64,000 nt of DNA from Diphasiastrum complanatum (lineage: Eukaryota; Streptophyta; Lycopodiopsida; Lycopodiales; Lycopodiaceae). How positions within the stretch are numbered: the first letter of the stretch is position 1; every line of letters starts with the position of its first letter. The notes beneath the pieces were generated by a model. It was not told the origin of the DNA, made no database searches, and saw nothing but the letters and a program-made list of their open reading frames with translations. Below are positions 34,971 through 47,239 of this stretch, piece by piece. The translations under genes and the position numbers were made by a program. The DNA is taken from NCBI GenBank assembly GCA_029204225.1, contig CM055100.1, positions 33,321,645 through 33,385,644 on the forward strand, read 5' to 3'.

Positions 34971-35589
34971 TTGAGCAAATGTCAGCAAGCACAAGCAATG
35001 CCATTTCTCTAGTTTTGTGCCTGGTTCACAATCATTGCTTCTTTGCTATTGCTCATACATCTCCATCTCTTGTCTTATGACATTTTTGACATGTAAGAGC
35101 TCTCTCTTTGTTAGAATCCATGTTGCACTAGGTATACTTGTCATCCCGTCGTTCTCAATCCAATAGGGTCTTTTAACCTTAGCCTCCACCTTTTTTCACC
35201 AATTATATGTTTCCATATAGGCTCGCCCACATTTTTGTATATATGCATAGGATTCAAGAGGTGACTAATCAAGAGATTGTTCCAATAGGTTGATCGTTGG
35301 AATATCATGAATCTCTTCATGCTTTCAATTGACTTATCTCAAGAATTGTTTACGTCATAGTGTTTGATCCACTTATCATACCAATCATGAGGGTGGAGGT
35401 GTGATTTAAGGGCCATCTTCCGGTCTTCCCCAAGCTTGTTCAAAAAGGGTGATCGATCTGTAGATACTTTCAAGATTTTCATATGCCACTCTTTGTAACA
35501 AATTTGTACTATGACAACTTTCCAAATTTGTTCCACTTATGTGGCATGCTTTGTATCGAGATGTAATTGATTCTCGCAATCTATTACAT

Positions 35590-36610
35590 CAAAAAAATAT
35601 ACTCAAATTTTACATACCTTAACATTCACTAAACCCAGGATAATCATGCATTGTCCACATTGGAATTCCTTGAAAAGTGAAATTTTTTTCTTGTAAAGGC
35701 CTTAAGATGTCATATGCATTGACATCATTTTAAAGCATGGACAATTCTTCAATTAATGGCTCTAAGTGGACATCCATGTTCTTAATTTTGTCTTTTCCTA
35801 AAACCAATAGAGCTAGTGACAAATGCCTTGTCTTTATACTCAACCATGGAGGAATATTATAGTTAACAAGAACAACTGGCCATGTGGAACATGTTGAGGC
35901 TCAAACACCAAAAGTTTATATGCCATCCATGCTAAACCAAATCATAAATGATGAGGTTCATTTTTAAACTTGGACCACTGCTAATCGATATGTTTTCACG
36001 CAGGTGACTCGCTTGGTACCCGCATCACATCAGAGAGGAAAATGACTCAACACTTTTTGTGGTATGCTCAATCCTTGCAAGTCTATTATATATATTGGTG
36101 TGCTACACGTTGGACATTGATCTTTTTATGAATACACACCCCTATATAAAATGTGGTCATGTGGACATGCATAAATCTTTTTGAAATACATATCAAGTTT
36201 TCTCAATATATTTTGTGCTTCGTTTTGTGGGGCCTAGAATGACATGACATAACACTACTAGAACTCCATTTGTACATAGCTTGGAAGTTTAGAAAAAGTA
36301 GTGTTGTTGCTAGTCGAGAAATATATGCTCCTGGATACAAGGGAGTGTCAGCTTCTTTGCATAACAATACCTCGTCTTTGTCATCATACACTTTCATCCA
36401 TGTTATCACCATCCGTTGTGTGTGCAGGTTCATTGTCATTGTTGGCTGTAAGATATGATTCAAATGTGTCACGCATCGCTTCATCATGTAATACCTCAAT
36501 GTCATCATGAGCATCATCTTCAATTGTAACGTCTTCCTCATCAGATGTTTGCGACAATCTACTAGCTTCCTCTATTTGTTTCATTCTTTGTTTTTTCGTT
36601 TTTATCAAGA
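35590..36610 (-). pseudogene. CACTA (En/Spm) TNP2-type transposase remnant
   Basis: In minus-strand order the translation shows an acidic N-terminal stretch (about 36600-36400) and the TNP2 signature ADTPLYPGAYISRLAT with FQAMYKWSSSS (about 36340-36260). Next come KKIYACPHDHILYRGVYS, a CPTC motif and IPQKVLSHFPL (about 36190-36030), then LVNYNIPPWLSIKTRH and MDVHLEPLIEELSML (about 35880-35740), and GIPMWTMHDYPGF (about 35670-35630). This is the order in plant CACTA transposases. Several in-frame stops and frame changes show it is dead. CACTA terminal repeats were not located. Confidence 0.78.
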
Positions 36611-37432
36611 CTTGTCAATGCTTGAAATTCAATACAAATGGATCAAGACCATCTAATGGCATGCAATGATGCGCCTAAACAGGCCAACAGAGAATGTGTT
36701 ATTCCAACAAATTAATGGTTACCTAAATATTCTAATATTCAAAAAATTCAATAAACACATTAGCTTTTAAGCAAACTTCAATCTCTTCTACATTAAATGT
36801 TTGACCATCCACTCTACTTCCATACTTCCACAGTGATCATTGAAAATGCATCTTTGATGCATTACTTGCCATCACATCTCACGTAGGTGCACCGCATTTG
36901 TTTTGTATAATGATTAACCTACAAAAAATTGCAATATGGTTGTTTCTCCTATAAAAACAATAATATTTCATTGTAAAAATTTTGTCATACATTAATATAC
37001 TAAATTAACTTCACATATATTTGACTTATTAACATATATGCCTCATCAATAGATTGTCCGTCTGATGAGCTGCACAAACATACATGAATAAATTAACGTA
37101 GTTGCTCAAACATGAAAAAAAATTCAGTTCAAAATCAATGTATAAATCATTCTAAATTGTAAATTGTGTCTACTCAAAATTTACTAAAATTGTTAATGTT
37201 GATAATCCAGGTTACTTAGTTGAAGAACTTTTTCAACATCTACAGATTTTCCCATTTATCTGTGCTGACTTGGATCTAAACACTAAATTAAGATGTACTA
37301 AAGTTGTTGATGTTGAAAATTTAAGTTGCTTAGGCAAAGAGAGTTTTCAGCATCCACAAATATTTTCAATTATTCGTGCTGACTTGGATTTTATCATGCT
37401 TTTACTAGGCATTCTTTTACTTTTCTATTTTT

Positions 37433-38060
37433 TGTGAAAATTACGAATCCAAAACACAACTAATGGATCTATGATCTTCGGCCAATTTGGTATGCACATT
37501 TGATCACAAGATAGAATTCATCAAAATTAGCATGCTAGAATTACATAAATCACAAAGATCTGATTATGAACATGAAAATATAGTATGGTACTGTCCCTGT
37601 CCACACAATAACAACAACAACAACAAGCCGTCCTTCACACGTGTGGAACCTTTATCAACCATAAAATCAACATTCTACACGTAGAAAACCAAGATATCAA
37701 GAGATAATCATAAGAGATGGACATATAAACTTGAGAGATGAATCATCCATATGAAATGGGAATACAATTGATATGTTCTCCACACTGGTACTACTATTTA
37801 TAGCTTCCAAAATGTCATTTGGCCACTTGCCAATAGTATGCTCTAAAACGGCAACTTCTAGGTACTTAACCAAAAACCTAGAAAAACTAGTCCAAATGCA
37901 ATGTACTAAAATTAACCAAACATGACCTCATCCACTTATCTACTTGCCAAAAATAGTAAAACCACTATTCAGACCTTTATTGACAAATATGAAACTATCT
38001 CTAACTTGAGATTTCACTTTGGCCTCCAAAAATACCAAATAAAAGAACCAAACTAGTACA
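37433..38060 (-). repeat. Element C 3' LTR (left)
   Basis: It matches 46596-47239 along its length. On the minus strand it starts TGTACTAGTTTGG and ends TTCACA. CACACGTGTG is at 37636-37645. Confidence 0.9.
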
Positions 38061-38332
38061 AATGAAAGTAAATTGAGAAGTTCTAAATTTGTCTATTCCC
38101 CATATATAATGCAAAAGACCAAGATCATGCACACCAAACTCATTTTTTAGTGTCGTCTTGATATTATCTATATCTTGCTTGTTGCCTCCACTCAAAATGA
38201 TATCATCCACTTTCTCCTTACCAACAAAAGTGGAAGGCTCACATTGATCTTGACCCTTTGACCATTTGCCTTTGCCCTTGCCCTTGAATTTGCCTTTGAT
38301 GAACATAGCCTCCTCTCCATCAATGTAGTAGA
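38061..38332 (-). pseudogene. Element C gag tail and RT remnant
   Basis: Reading minus from element B, a lysine-glycine-rich gag tail (KGKFKGKGKGKWSKGQDQ) is followed within about 15 residues by KVDDIILSGGN, the RT catalytic box region, then KNEFGVHDLGLLHYIWGI. Protease, integrase and most of RT are therefore deleted between gag and RT. The RT reading stops at FTFI exactly where the LTR begins. Confidence 0.82.
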
Positions 38333-39194
38333 TGTTGAAAATTGTCACTTCTCACTTGACATTGGTTCATGTAAATATTGATCAAACATTAGAATATATT
38401 GATGATCTTATTTCACACGTGTGGAGCCTGTTCCCACGTGTGAAAGGATGTATTTTTCATGTTTGTATATATCCAAATTGATTTTGTATCATTCTAGTTA
38501 GTGTGAACATGAAATGGCTAGTTTTTAGTCAAGTTGACTAGTCACCTACAAATTAGCTTTTCCTTGCATGTGCATGAGTAAATGCTCCCACATGGCAAGT
38601 GGATGTTCACACGCGTGTATAAAGTACTAGAAGATAAGAGTTGACCATTTTCCTTAGATCCTATTTTGTAGGGAATATTCCTATATTCTAGGAGACTAGC
38701 TTTTTGGATTTTAGTCATATTCTAGAAGGTCAACTATTGGATAAGGATCAAGAATGGATCAAATGGATAGATCTGAGTGATGTGGCACTCTTCACACGTG
38801 TGAGGGCCTGCTGGACTGTACCAGACTCATGGATGTACTTGATCCATAAAAGGATCATCATTTTGCTAAGAAGATTGATGAGACTTTTGTACTCTACACT
38901 TTTGTGAGATTTCTAGTCATTTGTCTTGTGATTTTTATGTATGATTGCTATCTAGTATCATTGTACTTGTTGTTTCAGGTGCAGGCCGTACAGTGGACAG
39001 TACTCCACATGTGTGAGGCCGCTCTCACTAAAACATGATGTGTTGATCCATTGCTCTTGCTTAAATCCAAGTGTAGTGAATCTAGATCAAGATCTAATGT
39101 GTAGAACTTGATAGATTCATTGATTAAGCAACCAAAAACTCTCTATGATTGTAAAGTACAATCATTATTGTCCTAAAAACTGTAAAATTTGTCA
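38333..39194 (+). repeat. Element B 5' LTR
   Basis: It starts TGTTGAAAATTGTCAC and ends AAAATTTGTCA. It contains CACACGTGTG at 38414-38423 and 38793-38802, CACGTGTG at 38435-38442 and GGCCGTAC near 38984. Confidence 0.95.
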
Positions 39195-39206
39195 TGGTAT
39201 CAGAGC
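39195..39206 (+). other. Element B primer-binding site
   Basis: TGGTATCAGAGC lies directly after the 5' LTR and matches the initiator-methionine tRNA site perfectly. Confidence 0.93.
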
Positions 39207-39507
39207 TAAGTAAGAGAGTGATCATTGAATCATAAATCTTGTAAAGATCATTGGCAAAATTTGTTTTTGGCCAATACTAGTGAGGGCGAGTTCTTCTAGA
39301 GTGATAGCTTGTAATCATTTTGATCAAAACGACTTGGAGGCTGTGTATGTACTTTTCACACGTTTGAAACCGTACAACAACTTTCAATTCAAGTTAATTT
39401 GTGTTTGTTGGTCCCAAAATCACAATACTAGTTCATTTTTGGTGCTTTTTGAAGCATAGTATTGATCTAGATTCATTCTAACTAATGCCTATGATCAAAT
39501 AGTGTTT

Positions 39508-40191
39508 TGTGTAAAAATTACAGCAAATAAGGATCCTAAAACACTTGAAATGATGAGGAAAACAATAGATTATGATTTCATAAGATTAGCACAAGTTGAA
39601 CCATCAAAATCCATCAAAAATCTATGCTTGAACCTCACTAAATGGCCCAAATCCTTGAAGAAGTATTCACACGTGTGAAAGTACGGCCTCCCACAGTCTG
39701 AGTACTGTACACCAGACCTACATTCAATCCTATAATCATTAGTAATCACAAGTACTCAAACAATTATGAACATAGAGAGCAATTGCACCATTATGAGAGA
39801 AAAAACATGAAATTGCTTGATTGATTTTGGTGAGATATCATCACCTATATATACATGATCCATCACGATTTTGGGCAGGTATGAGTAGCCCTAAACCTAT
39901 CCCTAATGCTAATTTTGGTGTATCTTTCATCCCTACCAAGTTAAGGTTGGAATCTTGGAGATCCCTCAACAATGCAAAAATTACCAAAAATAGCTCCTAT
40001 TTTTTCTCCCTTGTATCTAAGCATAATTTGGACTCATTCCAAAGGTTCTAACACTTAGGTCTACTTGAGAGCATCCTTATGAATGGAATCCTATGCTATT
40101 TGACACGTGTGACAAGCCACATCATGACCATCTAGCTATTTACAAGTCATATGACCAAAACTAGTCAAGCTAGAATTGTGAATTTTTAACA
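39508..40191 (-). repeat. Element D 3' LTR
   Basis: It is bounded by the purine tract on its upstream (right) side and by a CA end at 39508. It includes a perfect 14-bp palindrome TTCACACGTGTGAA at 39666-39679 next to a reversed GGCCGTAC. Confidence 0.82.
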
Positions 40192-40205
40192 CTCCTCCTC
40201 ACTAT

Positions 40206-42211
40206 CTAGCTTGGTTCAATCATTGCTTTACTAATCACTCCAAGTGATGATCTGAACTTCATAAAAGGTGTCTTTTGAAGTGGTTTAGTAAGTAGATCAG
40301 CTACACATTCATTGCTTGGAACATGCTCCAAAGCAATCTCCTTGGCTTGCACCATTTCTCTCACAAAGTGATGGCATATCTCAATGTGCTTAGATCTTGC
40401 ATGGAAGATTGGGTTAGATGCAAGGTGTTGGGCTGATGTATTGTCATTGTACATGATTGGTGCCTCCTCTGAATCCATGACCTTTAGCTCCACCAATATC
40501 TCTTGATCCAAAGTACCTCCTTTGTAGTGGTTGTCAAAGCTTTGTACTCGGCCTCGGTTGAAGATAGAGATATAGTTTCTTGCTTTTTTGAAAGCCATGA
40601 AACCACACCTTCTCCTATGAAAGTTGAATAGGCACTTGTTGATTTCCTATCCCTCTTGTCCCCTGCAAAATCTGAATCACTAAATGCATGAAGGTTAATC
40701 ACATCTCCTCTATATAGAATCCCAAAATCCAATGTACCCGAGATGTATCTTAGAATCCTCTTAGCCTTTTTCCAATGGATATTCAATGGCCTTTGCATGG
40801 ATTGGCTCAACCTACATACACTAAAGCTAAGATCTGGTCTAGTTATAGTGATCCACATTAAGGAACCTATAAGTTGCCTAAACAAAGTGATGTCCATGAA
40901 GGATCTTTCATCATCTTCATTTGGCACTTTTACATCTTGCTCCATTGGTGTGTCAACACTTTTGCATACTTCCATCTTAAACTTCTTCAAAAGACTTTGA
41001 GCATAGTTCACTTGACTTATAAAGATAAAATCAGACCCTCTAAGTACTTGTATGCCTAAGATGAAGTGAAGACACCCTAGATCTACCATCTTGAACTCTA
41101 AGGATAGATCTATCTTGATTTTTTCAATACCATCAACACTATTTCCACTAATGATGATGTCATCTACATAAATGAGTAAAAGTACAATACCAACATCATC
41201 AAACTTAATGTAAAGAGTGGGATCATATTCACTTTGAACAAAAGAAAGTGAAATAAGATAGCAATGTAGTCTTGAATTCCAAGATCTCGAGGCTTGCTTC
41301 AAGCCATAGATGCTTCTTTGGAGATGGCATACTTTGTTCTCCATTCCATGCTTGATGAACCCTTGTGGCTGCTCCATATAGATATCCTCTTCCAAAAAAC
41401 CATTCAAGAAAGCATTAGAGACATCCATTTGACATAGAATCCATCCAAAATGTGATGCAAGTGCAATGATTAGCCTTATTGTGACCATCTTGGCCACAGG
41501 TGCAAAAGTTTTCTCATAGTCTATCCCTCTCTCTTGAACATAACCTTTTGCAACTAATCTTGCTTTATGTTTGTTAACACTCCCATTTGCATTCAACTTA
41601 AGCTTGAAGACCCACTTGCATCCTATTACATTCCTTTGAGGTCTCTCAACAAGCAACCAAGTTTCATTCTCAATCAAGGCATCATACTCATCCAACATAG
41701 CTTTATACCATTCTTTGGAGTTCAATGCATCTTCAACATTAGATGGTTCTTCAAAACTAGATAAAGAATAAGAAGTGGATGAGATACCCTCGACTTGCTG
41801 TCCTTTGCCTTGATATGTGAGCCTTGATGGCTCCACTTTTGCCCTTGAAGATCTCCTTGGTGTGATAGGTGGGTTTGGTGCTTGCTCCTCCATGAGCTCC
41901 TCCTCAAAACCAAGATCTTGCTCCTCGGCCATCTTCTTCTTGATTTTTGGAGCACTTGAGCCTTCTTCAAGCATATGCATATGATGTTCATCAAAGATGA
42001 CATCCCTTGAAAAAACAAATTTGTTTAAGGATGGGAGATAGACTTTGTAGCCCTTGCTTGAGCTTGCATATCCAAGCATGATCCCTCTTGTGGAAGATGG
42101 ATCCTCCTTGGTTCTTGTTTCCAATGGCACATGCACATAACATATACACCCAGAAACTTTCAAGTGATTAAGATTGGGTTTCTTTCCATACAACATTTCA
42201 TAAGGAGTACT
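40206..42211 (-). pseudogene. Element D pol: integrase C-terminus, RT, RNase H with frameshift
   Basis: The frame opens in STPYEMLYGKKPN, the integrase C-terminal region (GCICYVHVPLETR, GYASSSKGYKVY). RT follows (GCKWVFKLKLNANGS, KARLVAKGYVQ, MDVSNAFLNGFLEEDIYM) with the catalytic box LIYVDDIIISGN. RNase H follows (FSDSDFAGDKRDRKST, SLSSTEAEYKAL). A one-base frameshift near 40485-40500 moves the end of RNase H (NTSAQHLASNPIFHARSKHI, DLLTKPL) into another frame, ending at 40206. Apart from this shift it is well preserved. It has no N-terminal half and no start of its own. Confidence 0.9.
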
Positions 42212-44608
42212 AGATTCACATGGATTGAGTTACTATCAAAGAAAAGTCTTGTTTATGAAGCTTTCATTAAGTTCAAGTCTCTAGTAGAGAAACAACTTAA
42301 TACTTCTATCAAAGCACTAAGATGTGATAATGGAGGAGAGTACACCTCCAATAAAATGAAAGACTTTTGTGAGATCAATGGTATTAAGTTACAATACTCT
42401 TGTTCCTACACCCCTCAACAAAATGGGGTGGCCGAGAGGAAAAATAGGAGTCTATGTGAGTGTGCAAAGTCCTTGAGGCTTGATGCATCACTTCCCATCT
42501 CATTTTGGGGAGAAGCCATAACATGTGCTAATTATTTGTGTAATAGACTTCCTAGTAGTGCTATAGATGGGATCTCACCTTATCAAGCCTTGTTTGATAA
42601 GAAACCCAATGTAAAATATTTGAAGATCTTTGGATGTACTTGTTATGTACACATTCCTTTGGAAACTAGAAAGAAAGAAGATGCTACCTCCTTCAAAGGA
42701 ATCTTTGTTGGCTATGGAGAAAATAGCAAGGGATATAGGATATATGATCCTACATCCAAGAAAGTAAAGGTAAGCAAGGATGTACTTTTTGATGAGTCAC
42801 AATTTGCTAAGAGCTTGTCAAATGGATCTAACCCATTGTGCATTGAAGATCTTGACAAATCCGAGGAGGATCTTGACAAACCCGAGGAGGATCATGACAA
42901 ACCTGAGGATGGAGATTTGGATCTGAGTCAAAAGGGGCCGAGAAGATCATCAAGGAGCAAGGTTGAGCCCTCAAGGCTTACCTATGTGGACAAGGGAAAG
43001 CAAAAGGAAGGCTCTACATCTTCTACCTCTTACTCTTTTTTAGCTACATTGCTTGAAGAACCATTATCTTTTGAAAAAGCATGTAAATCTAAAGTTTGGA
43101 GAGATGCAATGCAAGCAAAGTATGATGCATTAGAAGAGAATCATACTTGGAATCTTGTAAATCTTCCAAGAGGAAAGAAACCACTTGCATGTAAGTGGAT
43201 TTATAGAATTAAGTACAATCAAGATGGATCTATTAGTAAGTACAAAGCTAGGCTTGTTGCTAAGGGATTTCTTCAAATAAAAGGATTGGATTATGAAGAA
43301 ACATTTGCACCTGTAGCTAAGCTTGTAACTATTAGATTAATCATTTGGATTGCTACTTTGTTCAAATGGGATCTCTACCAAATGGATGTGACAAATGCCT
43401 TCTTGAATGGCTTCTTAGAAGAGGAAATCTACATGATGCAACCCGAGGGCTTCATCAAGGTTGATGAGGAGCAAAAGGTGTGCTACTTAAGGAAGAGCCT
43501 ATATGGCTTGAAGCAAGCACCTAGAGCTTGGTACTCTAGGTTGCATGATTTTCTCTATTCCCTTGGTTTTGTACTAAGTGCTTATGAACCTTTTTTATAT
43601 TTCAAATGTAATGAAGGAAAGATCATCATTTTGGTTCTTTATGTTGATGACATCATTATGACAGGAAATGATGATGATGGCATAGGCAAAGTAAAAGTTG
43701 ACTTATCTAGTGAGTTCAAGATGGTAGATCTAGGCTTCCTAAAGTTTATACTTGGGATAGAAGTGTCTAGAAGTAGCAATTGTACTTTCATAAGTCAATC
43801 TAAGTATGCTACTTCCATTCTTGAAAGATTTGGTATGAAAGGTTGTAAGGGGATTGACACCCCTATGGAGCATGTTGTGAAAGCAACTAATGCAGGTGAT
43901 GAAGCATCCTTTGAGGACATCACTCTCTTTAGGAAGCTTATAGGCTCTCTAATCTATTTAACCATCACTAGACCTGACTTAAGTTTTTGTGTAAGAAAGT
44001 TGAGTCAAAGTATGCAAGCTCCTTTAGTTCATCATTGGAAAAGTGCCAAGAGAGTACTTAGATATGTTTCTAGTACTAGATTTTTTGGCATACTTTATGA
44101 AGGATCTAACTTGCACTTGAGAGCCTACTTGGATTCAGATTTTGCAGGTGACAAGATGGATAGGAAGTCCATTAGTGCATTTGCAACATTTCTTTGTGGA
44201 GGAGTGATATCTTGGCTTTCCAAAAAGCAAGATACAATCTCACTATCTTCTTGTGAAGCCAAGTACAAGGCATTGACTTCAACAACCAAAGAGCTCCTAT
44301 GGCTAAGAAGACTCTTGATGGAACTACATGTGCTAGAGGCCGAGGAGATCCCTTACATATTTTGTGACAATCAAGCTTCTCAACATATTGCTTCAAATCC
44401 TATCTTCCATGCTAGAACAAAGCATATTGAGATAGCTCACCACTTTGTGAGTGAGAAGGTACAATCCAAGGAAGTGCAACTACATCATGTACCATCATCC
44501 GAATGCATAGCTGATATCTTAACCAAACCATTTTCCAAAGATCCATTTTCTAAGTTAAGATATGCTCTTGGAATTGTAGATAGATGTACACTAGATTTGC
44601 CAAGTTAG
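42212..44608 (+). pseudogene. Element B pol: integrase core, RT, RNase H (5'-truncated)
   Basis: Open to the stop at 44608, immediately upstream of the purine tract. It starts inside the integrase core at RFTWIELLSKKSLVYE, so the first catalytic aspartate just upstream is gone. The second (RCDNGGEYTS) and the glutamate (NGVAERKNRSL) remain. RT is complete in appearance (KWIYRIKYNQDGS, MDVTNAFLNGFLEEEIYM, LYVDDIIMTGND). RNase H shows DSDFAGDKMDRKS and SSCEAKYKAL, where relatives have STEAEY, so the second glutamate is lysine here. The LTKPF end is present. The frame runs upstream to 42131 only by reading antisense through element D. Confidence 0.9.
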
Positions 44609-44621
44609 AAGTGAGGAGGAG

Positions 44622-45483
44622 TGTTGAAAATTGCCACTTCTCACTTGACATTGGTTCATGTAAATATTGATCAAACATTAGAATATATTGATGATCTTAT
44701 TTCACACGTGTGGAGCCTGTTCCCACGTGTGAAAGGATGTATTTTTCATGTTTGTATATATCCAAATTGATTTTGTATCATTCTAGTTAGTGTGAACATG
44801 AAATGACTAGTTTTTAGTCAAGTTGACTAGTCACCTACAAATTAGCTTTTCCTTGCATGTGCATGAGTAAATGCTCCCACATGGCAAGTGGATGTTCACA
44901 CGTGTGTATAAAGTACTAGAAGATAAGAGTTGACCATTTTCCTTAGATCCTATTTTGTAGGGAATATTCCTATATTCTAGGAGACTAGCTTTTTGGATTT
45001 TAGTCATATTCTAGAAGGTCAACTATTGGATAAGGATCAAGAATGGATCAAATGGATAGATTTGAGTGATGTGGCACTATTCACACGTGTGAAGGCCTGC
45101 TGGACTGTACCAGACTCATGGATGTACTTGATCCATAAAAGGATCATCATTTTGCTAGGAAGATTGATGAGACTTTTGTACTCTACACTTTTGTGAGATT
45201 TCTAGTCATTTGTCTTGTGATTTTTATGTATGATTGCTATCTAGTATCATTGTACTTGTTGTTTCAGGTGCAGGCCGTACAGTGGATAGTACTCCACATG
45301 TGTGAGGCCGCTCTCACTAAAAAATGATGTGTTGATCCATTGCTCTTGCTTAAATCCAAGTGTAGTGAATCTAGATCAAGATCTAATGTGTAGAACTTGA
45401 TAGATTCATTGATTAAGCAACCAATAACTCTCTATGATTGTAAAGTACAATCATTATTGTCCAAAAAACTGTAAAATTTATCA
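44622..45483 (+). repeat. Element B 3' LTR
   Basis: It starts TGTTGAAAATTGCCAC and ends AAAATTTATCA, followed by the duplication GTAGA. Element B's LTRs also contain a conserved 67-codon chance frame, seen in both copies only because LTRs are duplicates. Confidence 0.95.
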
Positions 45484-46070
45484 GTAGATACATCTCCTCT
45501 TGATAAAAGCCTAAACTCTTCATTCACCAAAATCTCTTGCAAATCCATCATACTTGGCAAAGTCTGTTGAATAGCAAAACTTTGAACAAGATTAGCATGA
45601 TCATCCAACAAGCTATAAAGAACAACTTGCAAAAGTTCTACTTCCTTAATGCTTTCATCAATACATGCTAACTCATCATTGAATGTCTTAACCCTCAAAA
45701 CAAAAGCATGAGCACCTTCATCCTTCTTTTGCATATAAGAAAATTGTTGTCTTCTTAGAGTTAGAACTCTAGATGTAGACCTAGATTCATAAAGCTTCTT
45801 TAGTGAATCCCAAGCCTCCTTTTATGTTGTGCACTTACCAACTTCCTTGAAAAGTTCATTAGTCGCATTCATCTTAATCACATGTAGAGCTTTCTTTGCC
45901 CTCTTGTCATGCCTCAATTGATCTTTTTGTGCCAAAGGTCTCTCCTCCACACCTAAAACAATATCCATCAACCCATTCATCTCTAGCGAGGATTCAATCC
46001 TTACCTTCCAAGTATATCCTTACCTTCCAAGTTTAATAGTTGATTGCACTTAGGACTCCCTTGAGAATCA
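45484..46070 (-). pseudogene. Element C gag remnant
   Basis: A minus-strand copia gag of the same family as element A. In order it reads HDKRAKKALHVIKMNATNEL, KEAWDSLKKLYESRS, then KKDEGAHAFVLRVKTFNDEL and ANLVQSFAIQQTLP, the last close to ANLVQSFAIQDTLP in element A. Stops and frame changes are present. It is cut at 45484 by the insertion of element B; the other side resumes at 38332. Confidence 0.85.
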
Positions 46071-46584
46071 ACAAATAAAACTCAAGAAGAAATCACAAAG
46101 ATATGGAAACAATCTAGCCTCTCCTGTTTCTCTTTCTAGCAAATCCTAGCACATAGAATCTTGATTTCTTGATCACAATAGATCTAAACACAATATGAAC
46201 TTTTACCAACACCTAAGATTGAAATACACTCTTGAAAATTCCAGCAACCCGAAAATCAAGAGATCCTATCAAATTAAGGGTTTCGCCAAAAATGCAAAAT
46301 ATTGAATCAAGCAAAATCTACATGCAAAAGCTAGAACCTACATATCTCATCTAATAGAATGTTCCATCCACAATCATGATCAGTTTTTGTCTCCACATTC
46401 TAGTAAGTGGTTTAGAAAATTGGCCATCCACAAGTGGTTTGACCTAAAATGATGATTGGACCACAAAGATCCACACTTCAAAAGCAAGATTTGCTACCAA
46501 CACCTTCAAATCCACATAGAATTTATGGTGCCTTCAAATACACCTCTAGATTTGGCATAAACACCAAATTTGGCCTGAAACCTA

Positions 46585-46595
46585 CTCTAATACCA
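46585..46595 (-). other. Element C primer-binding site
   Basis: The minus strand reads TGGTATTAGAG next to the right LTR, one base different from the usual TGGTATCAGAG. Confidence 0.8.
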
Positions 46596-47239
46596 TGTGA
46601 AAATTACATATCCAAAACACAACTAATGGATCTATGATCTTGGGCCAATTTGGTATGCACATCTAGATTTGACCACAAGATAGAATTCATCAAAATTAGC
46701 ATGCTAGAACTGCATAAATCACAGAGATCTGGTCATAAACATGAAAATACAGTATGTTATTGTCCATGTTTGTACAACAACAGTAGCAGGCTCTCCTTCA
46801 CATGTGTGAAACCTATATCAACCATAAAATCAACATTCTACACATAGAAAACCAAGATATCAAGAGATAATCACAAGAAATGGACATAGAAACTCAAGAG
46901 ATGAATTCTTCATATGAAATGGGAATAGAATTGATATGTTCTCTATGCTGTTACTGCCATTTATAGCTGCCAAAATGTCATTTGGCCATTTGCCAGTAGT
47001 ATGCCCTAAAATGGCAACGTCTAGGTACTTAGCCAAAAACCTAGAAAAACTAGTCCAAATGCAATGTACTAAAATTAGCCAATCATAATGTGTCCAAACA
47101 TGACCTCATCCACTTATCTACTTGCCAGAAATAGTAAAACCACTATTTAGGCCTTTATTGGCAAATATGAAACTATCTCTAACTTTAGATTTCACTTGCC
47201 CTCCAAAAATACCAAATAAAAGAACCAAACTAGTTGACA
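46596..47239 (-). repeat. Element C 5' LTR (right)
   Basis: It matches 37433-38060. The shared palindrome has mutated here to CACATGTGTG (46799-46808). Confidence 0.9.

Larger units (their letters stand above)
39508..42211 (-). mobile_element. Element D: 3' half of an inverted copia inside B
   Basis: A minus-oriented copia fragment consisting of integrase C-terminus, RT, RNase H, purine tract GAGGAGGAG (40192-40200) and a complete-looking 3' LTR (39508-40191, TGTTAAAAATT to TTACACA on the minus strand). Its 5' half is absent: it ends at 42211, where plus-strand integrase of element B begins. TGTTT precedes the LTR at 39503-39507, but no partner duplication remains. Confidence 0.85.
38333..45483 (+). 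mobile_element. Element B: copia with 862-bp LTRs and GTAGA TSD
   Basis: A 7151-bp element inserted into the gag of element C. LTRs are 38333-39194 and 44622-45483, and GTAGA is duplicated at 38328-38332 and 45484-45488. The PBS TGGTATCAGAGC is at 39195-39206 and the purine tract GTGAGGAGGAG at 44611-44621. The LTRs differ at about 12 sites in 862 bp (1.4%), mostly transitions. The 3' half of pol is open, but gag, protease and the start of integrase are replaced by an inverted piece of another copia (element D). Confidence 0.95.
37433..47239 (-). mobile_element. Element C: old, internally deleted copia, host of the nest
   Basis: Minus-oriented copia whose LTRs are 46596-47239 (5') and 37433-38060 (3'), differing by roughly 7-8% by eye. 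A target-duplication-like ATTTTT lies at 37427-37432 and 47240-47245. The PBS (minus TGGTATTAGAG) abuts the right LTR, ending at 46595. Remaining coding pieces are gag (45484-46070) and a short RT end (38061-38332). Element B is inserted between them. Confidence 0.88.

Noticed and set aside
38704-38907. 67-codon frame conserved with 44993-45196
   Set aside because: The conservation is explained by the two LTRs of element B being copies of each other.
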